From contig NZ_JACHCQ010000039.1 of assembly GCF_014205835.1 (NCBI RefSeq), positions 1-54,540 on the forward strand: a stretch of 54,540 nt of DNA. The letters are read 5' to 3'. Each line of letters starts with the position of its first letter. Within the stretch, counting starts at the first letter, position 1. The DNA is from Pedobacter sp. AK013. GTDB taxonomy: Bacteria; Bacteroidota; Bacteroidia; Sphingobacteriales; Sphingobacteriaceae. Positions 32,712-42,130 of the stretch are shown one piece after another. A program made the translations under genes and the position numbers. The notes under the pieces were generated by a model, which searched no databases, was not told where the DNA came from, and saw only the letters and a program-made list of their open reading frames with translations.

Positions 32712-35700
32712 TTAATGTCCGTGATCTAAGTCGTATTCGTTTACATCTTTATGGTCGTATGGTTCAACCATTAACTCATCGATAGTTTTTCCTTTTTTGT
32801 TGAAGCCAAGACGCTCTAACATTCTATCGAATATTAAGTATACCACCGGTACAACAATTAAAGTTAAAAACAACGAACTGGTTAATCCACCTACAATAAC
32901 CCATGCCAAACCATTTTTCCATTCGGCACCTGCACCGCTTGCCAATGCAATTGGAAGCATACCAAATACCATGGCGATAGTTGTCATTAAGATTGGTCGT
33001 AAACGTGCATGGTTGGCCAGTACGAGTGCTTCTTTGGTCTCTTTACCTTCAGCCTTTAGGTGGTTGGTAAAATCGACCAGGATAATTGCATTTTTCGCTA
33101 CCAGACCCATTAACATAATTAAACCTAAAATAGTAAAGATACCTATTGAATTGTTGGTTAAGGCCAAGGCTAACAATGCTCCGATTACCGCCAGAGGGAG
33201 CGAGAACATTACTACCAATGGGTAGATAAAACTATCGTAAAGGGCAACCATAATCAGGTAAACCAAAATAATCGAAGCCAATAAAGCGATACCTAAAGTG
33301 CCAAAACCTTCGCTCTGGTTCTCCTGATCACCCGCCCAGCTATAACTTACGCCAATTGGTGCTTTGAGCTTGCCATTTTTTTGCATCTCTTCCAATTTTG
33401 ACTGGAATTCGGCAACCACCGTTCCGGTTGGTCTACCTATTGACTGTGCTTTAACCGATACTGAAGTAGATTTATTTAAACGCTCTAACTGACTTGGACC
33501 TGAACCTTCTGTAATGGTTGCAAATTGTGATAATTTGATCTGTTTGCCATCGTTATTTACAAAAATCAGGTTACGTACGTCATCAATATTCTGGCGGTTG
33601 AAGTTTTGGTACTGGATATTGATATCGTACTCATACTCCCCTTTACGGTATTTACCATCAGTATTACCCGCAAAAGCAGTCTGCATGGTAGAACCTACAG
33701 TTTGTAAAGTTAGCCCAACTGCCGACATCTTATCACGGTCTACCTGAACGTTAATCTCAGGCGTTCCTTTTTCTACTGATAATTTAATCTCTGTAGCACC
33801 AGGAATAGCGGCAAGCACTTTCTGCGCACCCTCGGCATATTTCAAGGCGCTATCTAAATCAGAACCCATTACCACCAACTGGATCGGTGCATTTTCTGCA
33901 ATACCCAAAATACTGATTGGAACGGTTTTTACTTTTGCACCAATTAATTCTTTAGCCAGTGCACGGCTCATTTTTGTTGCGAAAATATCTGAAGAAACTC
34001 CTTTACGCTGATCGCGTTCAACAAGCTTAACGTTAATCTCCGATTTATATGCTGTAGCCTGTGTACCACCAAAGTCGCCGGTTGATTGACCAACAGTAGT
34101 AATTAACTGCGTAATTTCTGGTTGTTTATCTAAGAAAGCTTCTGCTTTTTGCGTTAAGAAGTTGGTTTGTTCTAAAGAAGCATCTTTTGGTAACTCTAAC
34201 TGCACCAGGAACTCCCCTTTATCTGATTTAGGGAAGAACTCAGAACCGATAAAACCGCCTACCAATAAACCGCATGAGCTAAAGAACATCACCACAACAA
34301 TAATTAATGTTAAGGCTTTGTGGTTTAACGACCATGTTAAAATGCTGGTAATCCAAAGTGTAAATTTCTTTAACTGTTTTTCGAACCAGAGAATGAAACG
34401 GCCAAAAAGGTTTTTACCTTCAATACGTTCTAACTTGCCAAAACGAGAGAAGATAAGTGGTACAATGGTAAATGAAGCTACTAATGAAAGTAACGTTGCA
34501 ATAATTACCACAATACAGAACTGACGTAGGATGTTTGAAACTAAACCCGTACTTACGGCAATTGGGAAGAACACCACTACAATTACGAAAGTGATGGATA
34601 CTACTGTAAAACCAATCTCACGTGTTGCATCAGATGCTGCACGCACTTTGTTTTTACCCATTTCCATGTGTCGTTGGATATTTTCCAGTACCACAATTGC
34701 ATCATCTACCAGGATACCTACCACGAGTGATAGTCCCAAAAGTGACATTAAGTTTAAGGTAAAGCCGAATAAGCTGATCCCGATAAACGTAGCGATTAAT
34801 GAAACCGGAATCGATACCATTACAATGATCGCATTACGCAAACTGTGCAAGAAGAAAAGCATTACGAAAGCCACCAGGATAACCGCCAGGATTAAATCGT
34901 GGATAACCGCATCAGCAGACTCTAAAGTAAAGATTGAGCTATCATTTACAATTCTGATGTCTAATTTATTTGCTGCGTATTCAGTTTTAAGTTTAGCAAT
35001 AATGGCGTGTACACCTTTACTCACTTCTACCGCATTTGCATCACTTTGTTTAATAATCTGGATGGCAATAGATGCTTTACGATCGATACGTGCTAGTTTT
35101 TCAGTTTCTTTTTGCGAATCCTGAACGTCGGCAACGTCACCTAAACGGATCTGTGCACCATCTTTAGTAGTTGTTAAAACCAGGTTTCTTAATTCTTCCA
35201 TACTTCTGTATTTACCCGATAAACGGATCAATACATCTTGGTTTTGGGTTTTAACACTTCCCGTTGGGAAATCTAGGTTAGAACTCAAAATTAATTGCTG
35301 CACCTGTGGAACTGAAAGGTTGTAACCTTGTAGTTTATCCGCGATTAACGAAACCTGAATTTCGCGTTCCGAACCACCAACCAGGTTAACCTGAGCAATA
35401 CCATTTACCCTCGAAATTACCGGGGCAATACGTTTATCAATCAAATCGTAAAAGGTAATATCATCCATATTGGCCGATGCCGACATGGTGATAACCGGTA
35501 AATCATCTAACGAGAATTTACTCAATGATGGCGTTTTAACATCTTCCGGTAATTGAGAAAGAATGGCGTTAACCTTTCTTTGTGCATCATTTAAGGAAAT
35601 ATCGATGTTTGCTGCATCGGTTAGGGTAATGGTAACTGTAGATAAACTCTCAAACGATACAGAGTTGATCTTTTTGATGTTTTCCATAGATGATACCGCA

Positions 35701-35906
35701 TCCTCGATCTTTTTGGTTACGGTGTTTTCAACCTCGTTTGGTGAAGCACCAGGGTAAATGGTTGAAATAGATACTACGTTGTTAGAGAATTTTGGAAGTA
35801 ATTCATAACCCAACGAAAAGTAACTTAGTAGCCCAAGCAAGGTAAGTGCGGTAAATACCACAATAACCAGCGAAGGCCTTTTTATAGATATGTCTGTTAT
35901 CTTCAT
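32712..35906 (-). CDS. RND efflux pump, inner-membrane permease (HAE-1/AcrB-like)
   Basis: A 1064-residue protein with the full RND layout: TM1 at about 11-30, the first porter loop, TMs from about 335 on, a second large loop at about 560-880, and the last TM set. The proton-relay pair D401/D402 is in GILVDDAIVVLENIQRH. The pump exports drugs or lipophilic compounds across the envelope, driven by the proton motive force. The tail is hydrophilic, ending DLDHGH. It is the third structural gene of the operon. The substrate cannot be told from sequence. Confidence 0.95.
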   Translation of the reverse strand: MKITDISIKRPSLVIVVFTALTLLGLLSYFSLGYELLPKFSNNVVSISTIYPGASPNEVENTVTKKIEDAVSSMENIKKINSVSFESLSTVTITLTDAANIDISLNDAQRKVNAILSQLPEDVKTPSLSKFSLDDLPVITMSASANMDDITFYDLIDKRIAPVISRVNGIAQVNLVGGSEREIQVSLIADKLQGYNLSVPQVQQLILSSNLDFPTGSVKTQNQDVLIRLSGKYRSMEELRNLVLTTTKDGAQIRLGDVADVQDSQKETEKLARIDRKASIAIQIIKQSDANAVEVSKGVHAIIAKLKTEYAANKLDIRIVNDSSIFTLESADAVIHDLILAVILVAFVMLFFLHSLRNAIIVMVSIPVSLIATFIGISLFGFTLNLMSLLGLSLVVGILVDDAIVVLENIQRHMEMGKNKVRAASDATREIGFTVVSITFVIVVVFFPIAVSTGLVSNILRQFCIVVIIATLLSLVASFTIVPLIFSRFGKLERIEGKNLFGRFILWFEKQLKKFTLWITSILTWSLNHKALTLIIVVVMFFSSCGLLVGGFIGSEFFPKSDKGEFLVQLELPKDASLEQTNFLTQKAEAFLDKQPEITQLITTVGQSTGDFGGTQATAYKSEINVKLVERDQRKGVSSDIFATKMSRALAKELIGAKVKTVPISILGIAENAPIQLVVMGSDLDSALKYAEGAQKVLAAIPGATEIKLSVEKGTPEINVQVDRDKMSAVGLTLQTVGSTMQTAFAGNTDGKYRKGEYEYDINIQYQNFNRQNIDDVRNLIFVNNDGKQIKLSQFATITEGSGPSQLERLNKSTSVSVKAQSIGRPTGTVVAEFQSKLEEMQKNGKLKAPIGVSYSWAGDQENQSEGFGTLGIALLASIILVYLIMVALYDSFIYPLVVMFSLPLAVIGALLALALTNNSIGIFTILGLIMLMGLVAKNAIILVDFTNHLKAEGKETKEALVLANHARLRPILMTTIAMVFGMLPIALASGAGAEWKNGLAWVIVGGLTSSLFLTLIVVPVVYLIFDRMLERLGFNKKGKTIDELMVEPYDHKDVNEYDLDHGH

Positions 35907-35970
35907 TTTAATTAGTATTGCGTTTAGCGATTGGCGTATCGCGTTTTTAAAGCCGAAAAATTCCTCTAAC

Positions 35971-37038
35971 TTACTTTACGATACTAACGGCAGCGCCCTC
36001 AGTTAAGTTAATCTGTCCACTGGTGATTACAGTTTCACCTTCTTTTAAGCCATCAAGAATTTCAACATTATCTCCTAAAATACGGCCTGCTACAACGTTA
36101 CGGGTTTTAGAAGTGTTGTTAGATTTATCCAATACGAAAACCTGATTGCTGCTCACACTTCCCACAAATGATGTACGTGGAATGAGGATGCTTGGTGCTT
36201 GTTTAGGAAACTTAAATATGGCAGTTCCGTACATACCGGCTTTTAAAGTGTTTTTGTGACTATTCTCAACTTCAATTTCAATTGGGAAGTTTAGGGTTGC
36301 ATCAGCTTTGGCAGCGATGAAAGTTATCTTTCCAGAGAAGTTATCAGTTGGGAAAACCGAAGATTTGATTTCGATCTGATCGCCGATTTTAAGGTTGGCC
36401 ACCTGTGATTCGTTCACGTTTACCTTCAATTTTAATTTAGAAACATCAACCAATTCAAATAACTGTGTACCCTGGGTGTTTACAAAAGCACCAACTTCGA
36501 TGTATCTTTTGTTTACAATACCGTTAATTGGTGATTTAATGTTTGCATCGCTTAGTCTTCTTTGCGAAGCCTGTAAGCGCAATTTTGCATTTCTTGTAGC
36601 CAATTTTGCCTGATCTAACTGTTGTTGCGTAACGCCGCCAGTTTGGAATGAGCTTTGGTATCTGGCTTCATCTCTTACCGCATTCTGGTAGTTGGCCTCA
36701 GCAGTTTCCCGATCTGTATTGATGATTTCTGCATCAACACGCGCTAAAACCTGGCCTTTGCTTACGCGGTCACCTTCGTCAACATAAATGGCCGTAACGC
36801 GACCAGCATTTTCTGATAAGAAATTAAGTTCTTGTTTAGGAATAAAGTTTCCGTTTGCACTAAAATCTAAATTCACAGTTTTTCTCTCTACTTGAGCAAC
36901 ACGAACGGCAACAGCACCACCACCTTTAGCAATGAAAGCAGTTTTTTCTTCGTTCTTCTTTTTATTGTTGCTTAAAACATAAGCTATTGCGCCGAGGGCA
37001 ACAACAATTACGATAATTATGATAATTACTCTTTTCAT
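35971..37038 (-). CDS. RND efflux periplasmic adaptor (membrane fusion protein)
   Basis: A 355-residue protein with an N-terminal TM or signal anchor at about 3-22. Then come the first lipoyl half (VTAIYVDEGDRVSKGQVLARVD), an alpha-hairpin at about 105-165, the second lipoyl half (IKSPINGIVNKRYIEVGAFV), a beta-barrel and a membrane-proximal domain ending in DGLKEGETVITSGQINL. It bridges the RND pump and the TolC-like channel. It lies 2 bp from the TolC gene and 64 bp from the pump gene. Confidence 0.95.
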   Translation of the reverse strand: MKRVIIIIIVIVVALGAIAYVLSNNKKKNEEKTAFIAKGGGAVAVRVAQVERKTVNLDFSANGNFIPKQELNFLSENAGRVTAIYVDEGDRVSKGQVLARVDAEIINTDRETAEANYQNAVRDEARYQSSFQTGGVTQQQLDQAKLATRNAKLRLQASQRRLSDANIKSPINGIVNKRYIEVGAFVNTQGTQLFELVDVSKLKLKVNVNESQVANLKIGDQIEIKSSVFPTDNFSGKITFIAAKADATLNFPIEIEVENSHKNTLKAGMYGTAIFKFPKQAPSILIPRTSFVGSVSSNQVFVLDKSNNTSKTRNVVAGRILGDNVEILDGLKEGETVITSGQINLTEGAAVSIVK

Positions 37039-37040
37039 TT

Positions 37041-38381
37041 CTATTTAACTAGCGATTTAATATTTCCGTTTGATTTGATTAATTGTATTTCGGCTATTTT
37101 GTAATTCAATAAAGCCTGTGTATAACTGTTTTGTGCCGAGGTAAGTGCATTTTCGGTATCCAAAAGATCAGTTAACGAGGCCAGGCCGTTGTTATAGTTG
37201 TTTTGGGTACTTTTGTAGATTTCTTGCGCTAAATCGGCATTTTTACGTTGTGATTTAATGGTATTGATATTATTGCGCAATTGGATTTTTGCATTCTCAT
37301 AAGCCAGGTTCAAAGCGTTTACAGATTCTTTTCTGCTTTCTCTTGCTTTCTTAATATCTACATCTGCCTGGCGGATTTTTGAACGTGTTAAAAACCCGTT
37401 AAAAATCGGCACCCTTAAAGTTAAGCCAATTGCCGATGCGCCATATCCAATAGCTGCAGCATTCGATTTTAAGAAATCGAAGCCATCGCTTTGGCTCGAG
37501 TAGGTATAATTACCCGTTAAAGCCAGTGATGGGTAATATTCAGCAACGTAAGATTTTCTCTGAAGTGATAAAAGTTTATCCTGGTTATCCAAAAGTTTAA
37601 CTTCTGTTCTGTTGGTCAGATCGATAGAATCTGTAAATACAGGTAAAGTAGTCACTTCTGTTAATTCGGTAGCAGGTAAATTGATCGGTGTAGAAACCGG
37701 CATGCCCATCGAAAATTTCAACTGGTTTTCCAATTGGGTAATGGCATTGATTACCTGCTCGCGCTGGGTGTTCAGGTTGGTTAGGTTCACACTAATACGA
37801 TCGACATCAATTTTTCTTGCCAAACCATTTTTATACTGGTTGCCCACAATTTTTTCAACCACCTTAACATTTTTAATGTTGGTGTCGATCACATTTAACT
37901 GTTGTCTGTTTACCAAAACCTGGTAGTAATTGTTGGCTACCAGCTCGATGATCTGCTCTTCTGTTAATTTTGAAGTAAGGCTGTAATATTCCTCACTTGA
38001 TCTCGCAGCCTGTAAACCAGTAAAAACCTGTTGGTTAAATAACTGTTGTGAAAGTTGAACACCTGCTGTCGAATTCCAGTTCTGACCCAGTTTGATCGCC
38101 TGTGTTTGTCCGCCGAAATTTGCAACCAACTGGCCGATGATAGGGTTATAAGTTAAGCCTACGTTTCCAGTAAGCTGAGGTAAGGCCTGGGCCCTTACTT
38201 CTTCTACCTTATATCTTCCGCCTTCGATATCCAATTTCGCGTTTCGGATTTTGGTGTTGTTTTGGAGCGCAAAGGTTAGCGCATCTTTTAAGGTAACTTG
38301 CTGCTGAGCAACTACCAGTTGCGGTAAAACCGTACCGATTAGCAGTATGAGCATTAATTTTACCGTTTTTACTCTAAGCAT
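37041..38381 (-). CDS. TolC family outer-membrane channel
   Basis: A 446-residue protein with a signal peptide at about 1-25 (VVAQ). Two internally related halves each carry long helices of the OEP domain, for example TLKDALTFALQNNTKIRNAKLDIEG and the later TDLLDTENALTSAQNSYTQALLNYKIAEI. Trimeric TolC proteins span the outer membrane and the periplasm. It is the first structural gene of the RND operon, 87 bp downstream of the TetR gene. Confidence 0.95.
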   Translation of the reverse strand: MLRVKTVKLMLILLIGTVLPQLVVAQQQVTLKDALTFALQNNTKIRNAKLDIEGGRYKVEEVRAQALPQLTGNVGLTYNPIIGQLVANFGGQTQAIKLGQNWNSTAGVQLSQQLFNQQVFTGLQAARSSEEYYSLTSKLTEEQIIELVANNYYQVLVNRQQLNVIDTNIKNVKVVEKIVGNQYKNGLARKIDVDRISVNLTNLNTQREQVINAITQLENQLKFSMGMPVSTPINLPATELTEVTTLPVFTDSIDLTNRTEVKLLDNQDKLLSLQRKSYVAEYYPSLALTGNYTYSSQSDGFDFLKSNAAAIGYGASAIGLTLRVPIFNGFLTRSKIRQADVDIKKARESRKESVNALNLAYENAKIQLRNNINTIKSQRKNADLAQEIYKSTQNNYNNGLASLTDLLDTENALTSAQNSYTQALLNYKIAEIQLIKSNGNIKSLVK

Positions 38382-38468
38382 AATGTATTGTTTTTTGTTT
38401 TTGGGTTCTTATCTATTTAAGTTTTTACCAAGCTAAAAGGTAATAAGGGTTCCTTTTGTGCTTTATAT

Positions 38469-39080
38469 TTAGTCTGCACACCTTAAACCCCGCACAAATA
38501 TGGTAGTGAGGTTTTTTTGCTTCAGTGTCATTCTATTAAATGCTTTTTTATCCGGGAAAAGATCTTTACCTGTTTCCATAATACACATAGTACAAAGACC
38601 CATCAAGCTCTCCAGATAAAGTTCTGCAACATGTGCAGTATCATCGTGCTCTATTTCTCCTTTTGCTTTTGCCTGACTGAAAATTTCTGCAAAGAATTCT
38701 TTTTCGGAGCCTTTAAGCGCATTTAACTTGCCTTTTATCACATCGTCGTTTAATAAGTCAGGAATACCTTCGTTAATTCTTAACATGTAATATTTTTGAA
38801 AAAAGGTATTTCTAACATCAATGGTGCTAAAAAGGATCTCTTCTAAGGGCTGATCGGGATTGTATTTCTTTTTGATCAACTCAAAGAAATCATTAAATAC
38901 CCTTTCTATCACTCCAATAATTAAATGCTTCTTATCTGGGAAATAATAATAAAGCGATGGTTTGGAAACAGAAAGATCTTCTGCTATATCATTCATTGTG
39001 GTTTTACCAATACCAAAATGGATAAAGCGTTTTATAGCGCCATCAATAATTTGCTCTCTCTTTTTATCGGCTACAATCAT
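38469..39080 (-). CDS. TetR/AcrR family transcriptional regulator
   Basis: A 203-residue protein. The TetR helix-turn-helix is at about 6-52 (IIDGAIKRFIHFGIGKTTMNDIAEDLSVSKPSLYYYFPDKKHLI). The remainder is helical and should hold the ligand pocket and dimer interface. It lies upstream of the efflux genes on the same strand and is the probable local repressor. An AGTCA/TGACT inverted repeat at 39098-39120 is a candidate operator. Confidence 0.92.
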   Translation of the reverse strand: MIVADKKREQIIDGAIKRFIHFGIGKTTMNDIAEDLSVSKPSLYYYFPDKKHLIIGVIERVFNDFFELIKKKYNPDQPLEEILFSTIDVRNTFFQKYYMLRINEGIPDLLNDDVIKGKLNALKGSEKEFFAEIFSQAKAKGEIEHDDTAHVAELYLESLMGLCTMCIMETGKDLFPDKKAFNRMTLKQKNLTTIFVRGLRCAD

Positions 39081-39097
39081 TTTACTTTTCTACTTTC

Positions 39098-39120
39098 TGA
39101 CTTTTTTAATATTTTAGTCA
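39098..39120. promoter_or_regulatory. Candidate operator for the TetR regulator
   Basis: TGACT and AGTCA separated by 13 AT-rich bases, 17 bp upstream of the TetR start. The size and position fit an autoregulatory operator. The arms are only 5 bp and chance is possible. Confidence 0.3.
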
Positions 39121-39196
39121 AAAATAGTGCTAAAAAATGATTTGTCATGAAAGGTTTTTTGAAAAGCGCATTAAGCTTACAATTTTATGACATAAT

Positions 39197-39226
39197 TTTG
39201 GTTCTTGGTCTGTTTATATATCTTTA
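39197..39226 (+). promoter_or_regulatory. Possible promoter of crtZ
   Basis: TTTG, 18 bp, then TATCTTTA, resembling TTTG-N17-20-TAnnTTTG with one mismatch. It lies 21 bp before the TTG start of crtZ. Confidence 0.4.
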
Positions 39227-39247
39227 CAAACCAATCATTTAGAGAAT

Positions 39248-39691
39248 TTGTCCGTATTAATTAACATTTTAATTGTACTCTTTACCATTGTTTCCATGGA
39301 GTGTTTGTCGTGGTTTATACACAAGTATTTATTCCATGGCCCGCTGTGGTTTATGCATAAAAGCCACCACCAAAAGTCTAAATCCTTTTTCGAATGGAAC
39401 GATTTGTTTGCGCTGCTCTTTGCCGCGCTCTCCCTGTATTTAATGTATATCGATCGGAACGGCTTTGGTTACCCGTTTTTTATTGGCTTAGGCATTTCCC
39501 TATATGGTATGGTTTATTTTGTAGTGCACGATTGGTTTGTACACCGTAGGTTTAAAACTTTTAAAAGCAATAATGCCTATTTGCAGGCGGTACGGAAAGC
39601 ACATAAAATTCATCATAAAAACAGGAGCAGAGAAAAAGGTAAAGCCTTTGGATTGTTGTTTGTAAGGAAAAATTTAATAAAAAGTGATTAA
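39248..39691 (+). CDS. crtZ: Beta-carotene hydroxylase, CrtZ type (TTG start)
   Basis: A 147-residue membrane protein. Four histidine clusters typical of CrtZ are visible: HKYLFH, HKSHH, HDWFVHRR and HKIHH, which hold a di-iron centre. It hydroxylates the beta-ionone rings of beta-carotene toward zeaxanthin. The start is TTG at 39248, followed at once by the first TM. The length is normal for CrtZ. It is separated by several kilobases from crtI and the lycopene cyclase, so the carotenoid genes are not in one operon here. Confidence 0.88.
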   Translation: MSVLINILIVLFTIVSMECLSWFIHKYLFHGPLWFMHKSHHQKSKSFFEWNDLFALLFAALSLYLMYIDRNGFGYPFFIGLGISLYGMVYFVVHDWFVHRRFKTFKSNNAYLQAVRKAHKIHHKNRSREKGKAFGLLFVRKNLIKSD

Positions 39692-39746
39692 GATATTTTT
39701 TAACTAATTAATTAGTTTTATATTTAATATTATAAATATAAAACCG

Positions 39747-40421
39747 ATGAGAAAACTAATTCTTTGCCTTGCGCTACTTTTTGTAAGCTCGCTGCATGCC
39801 CAAACAATTAAATTCACAGTAGAGGGAATAGTTCAGAATCCCAAAAGTGCAAAATTCGCTTATCTGGTAAGTGATGCACCATTAGCAGGAAAAGCAGATT
39901 TGTTTTTGGTGAGGCCAATGGATGGCAATCATTTTCAACTATCAGCCACGTCCGACCTGGAGGGTAAACTTTTGCGAGAGGGTTTTATTTTTGTTGATGA
40001 ACGTGGAGCTATTACTTTAGCTGAAGTAAAAGCCAAGATAAAACAGAAGGCTTGGTATGTGGGAGGCAGTGCTAACCTGAAAAGAATTTTTTTGGAAGAT
40101 GTTAAATTGGATATTGAAAACCCATATAATTTGGCGTCTGCAAAGATAGTTAGTGGAGGGATTTATCTTCAGCAAACAAAGGATGCCACAAATGCATTAA
40201 AGGAGCGAAAGTTTTTAAATTTTATTAAGAAAAATGCCGATTCGCCAGTGGCACTTATTGAAGTCGGTAACCTTGTTCGGTATGCCAACATACCAGGTTT
40301 TTTTAAAGAGTTTGATTTTAGTTCGCCAGCAGAATTATACAGCGCGCTTTCAAGTCGGTTGCAACAGACTGATGAAGGAAAGGCAATTAAAAAGAAAATT
40401 GATGGGCCATTAAAAAAATAG
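39747..40421 (+). CDS. Secreted protein with a DUF4369-like N-terminus
   Basis: A 224-residue protein with a signal peptide at about 1-19. The early part (FTVEGIVQNPKSAKFAYLVSD, then FQLSATSDLEGKLLREGFIFV) resembles the DUF4369 module found in front of periplasmic thioredoxin-like proteins. The end (AELYSALSSRLQQTDEGKAIKKKI) resembles the linker that precedes the thioredoxin domain there. The thioredoxin domain itself is absent; the protein stops after KIDGPLKK. It may be a stand-alone or C-terminally truncated member. No frameshift is evident. Confidence 0.6.
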   Translation: MRKLILCLALLFVSSLHAQTIKFTVEGIVQNPKSAKFAYLVSDAPLAGKADLFLVRPMDGNHFQLSATSDLEGKLLREGFIFVDERGAITLAEVKAKIKQKAWYVGGSANLKRIFLEDVKLDIENPYNLASAKIVSGGIYLQQTKDATNALKERKFLNFIKKNADSPVALIEVGNLVRYANIPGFFKEFDFSSPAELYSALSSRLQQTDEGKAIKKKIDGPLKK

Positions 40422-40497
40422 GCTTATCAATCCTGTTTTATGCTTTACCTATTCTTGGCAGGATGCTTGCGCGCTTTTGTTAAACCTATAACTTATC

Positions 40498-40944
40498 ATG
40501 AGAAAAATTTACCATGCATTTGCGCTTTTATCGCTAGTTGTCATTGCATCCTGCGGTAAAAAGACTGATAAAGATCGTGCTATTGCGCTAGTAGAAGCTA
40601 AATACGAAAACAGTAATCAGGATTTGAATTTTAATGGTTCAAAATTGGATAGCCTCTACAATATTTCTCCAGCAGCTTATGCTGCTAGCCTAAAAAGGGG
40701 AAATGAGCTGGATGATACTTTAGCTGCCTTAGAGAGCCAGATTGAGCAGTTGAATCAGGCGGAGTCAGATAGCATAGGGTTGATTAGTGCTAAATTAACA
40801 AAAGAAAGGTACCGCATTTTGGATCTTACGAAAACCAAACCTACTTTTATGGGATGGAAACTTTCTGAAGTAGTAGTTGAGGGAGGAAAATTGGATACTT
40901 TAAGTTTTAATTTCGATAAGGGAATTACCAAAATCGTTCCTTAA
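40498..40944 (+). CDS. Small lipoprotein of unknown function
   Basis: A 148-residue protein with a lipoprotein signal ending VIASC (Cys at about 19) followed by GKKTDKDR. The body is helical and charged (DDTLAALESQIEQLNQAESDS may be a coiled coil). It ends in two likely strands (WKLSEVVVEGG, KLDTLSFNFDKG). I do not recognise a family. It lies 41 bp before murB, which has its own -7 box. Confidence 0.75.
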   Translation: MRKIYHAFALLSLVVIASCGKKTDKDRAIALVEAKYENSNQDLNFNGSKLDSLYNISPAAYAASLKRGNELDDTLAALESQIEQLNQAESDSIGLISAKLTKERYRILDLTKTKPTFMGWKLSEVVVEGGKLDTLSFNFDKGITKIVP

Positions 40945-40957
40945 CTATTTTTTATTT

Positions 40958-40965
40958 TACTTTTG
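40958..40965 (+). promoter_or_regulatory. Bacteroidota -7 box of murB
   Basis: TACTTTTG fits TAnnTTTG and lies 20 bp before the murB ATG. The -33 element is weak. Confidence 0.45.
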
Positions 40966-40985
40966 CAGCATAATACAAAATCACT

Positions 40986-42002
40986 ATGCTTCAAATTCAG
41001 GAAAATATTTCGCTAAAACCATACAACTCATTTGGTATAGATGTTAAGGCCAGTTATTTCGCTGAAATATTTTCTGAAGCAGATCTGGCCAGGTTGTTTA
41101 AAAACGAGATCGTAAAATCTCAGAAACTTTTAGTGATAGGCGGGGGGAGTAATGTGTTATTTACGCAGGACTATAATGGGCTAGTTGTTAAAATTAGCAT
41201 TAAGGGAATTCAATCTAAAGTTATTGATGACAAAGTTTTGGTAACGGCCGGTGCTGGCGAAGTATGGAATGATTTTGTGAACTACTGCGTTGCGCATCAT
41301 TTTGCGGGCGTAGAAAATTTAAGCCTCATCCCCGGAACGGTTGGTGCCTCGCCCATACAGAATATCGGTGCGTATGGGGTAGAACTGAAAGACGTTTTCG
41401 AAAGTTGTATCGCATTTGAGGTTAAAACCGGAAAAATGAAAACCTTTTCTTATAGCGATTGCCACTTTGGTTACCGCGAAAGTATTTTCAAAGGTGAGCT
41501 TAAGGGTAAGTATATCATTACATCGGTTACTTTTCGTTTATCAGCAGAAGCGAAAATTAATACCTCCTACGGTGCAATTGAAACGGAGCTGTTGAACAGG
41601 GGAATCGAAAACCCAAATATTGCCGATGTTTCATCTGCTGTGTCGCATATCCGGGTAAGTAAACTGCCAGATCCATCTACTATTGGTAATGCTGGAAGCT
41701 TCTTTAAGAATCCAGTGATTGAAAAACATGAATTTGCTGATATTGTGGCAAAATACCCCGATGTGGTACATTATCCTACTGCCGATAATAAAATTAAGTT
41801 AGCAGCAGGTTGGTTAATAGAGCAGTGTGGATGGAAGGGTAAGGTGGTTGGCCAAACAGGCACATGGAAAAACCAGGCTTTGGTTTTAGTTAATCACGGA
41901 TATGCAACTGGCACGGAAGTGTATAATTTTTCTGAACAGATTATAGACAGTGTAAAGTCTACTTTTGGAGTCACTTTAGAAAGAGAAGTAAATATTCTGT
42001 GA
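40986..42002 (+). CDS. murB: UDP-N-acetylmuramate dehydrogenase
   Basis: A 338-residue protein, the long MurB type. It reduces UDP-GlcNAc-enolpyruvate to UDP-MurNAc in peptidoglycan synthesis, using FAD and NADPH. Visible motifs are the N-terminal NSFGID, the FAD-binding VIGGGSNVLF, the LIPGTVGASPIQNIGAYG loop, and the catalytic Ser in NAGSFFKNP. The C-terminal LEREV holds the conserved active-site Glu. It is cytoplasmic and essential in most bacteria. Confidence 0.97.
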   Translation: MLQIQENISLKPYNSFGIDVKASYFAEIFSEADLARLFKNEIVKSQKLLVIGGGSNVLFTQDYNGLVVKISIKGIQSKVIDDKVLVTAGAGEVWNDFVNYCVAHHFAGVENLSLIPGTVGASPIQNIGAYGVELKDVFESCIAFEVKTGKMKTFSYSDCHFGYRESIFKGELKGKYIITSVTFRLSAEAKINTSYGAIETELLNRGIENPNIADVSSAVSHIRVSKLPDPSTIGNAGSFFKNPVIEKHEFADIVAKYPDVVHYPTADNKIKLAAGWLIEQCGWKGKVVGQTGTWKNQALVLVNHGYATGTEVYNFSEQIIDSVKSTFGVTLEREVNIL

Positions 42003-42130
42003 CGAAAGTTTGCTCTTAAGTAGTTGTACGCTTTTAACACCATGCCAGAAAATTTTGGTACTAAGTTTGTTTGGTTTTAAATGAATAAACAATAATTCAT
42101 TTGTTTTTTATCTACCTAAAGCTAAATATC

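Noticed and set aside
34162..35124. Long + strand frames opposite the RND pump gene (120 and 197 codons)
   Set aside because: Antisense shadows of a clear RND gene with no independent evidence.
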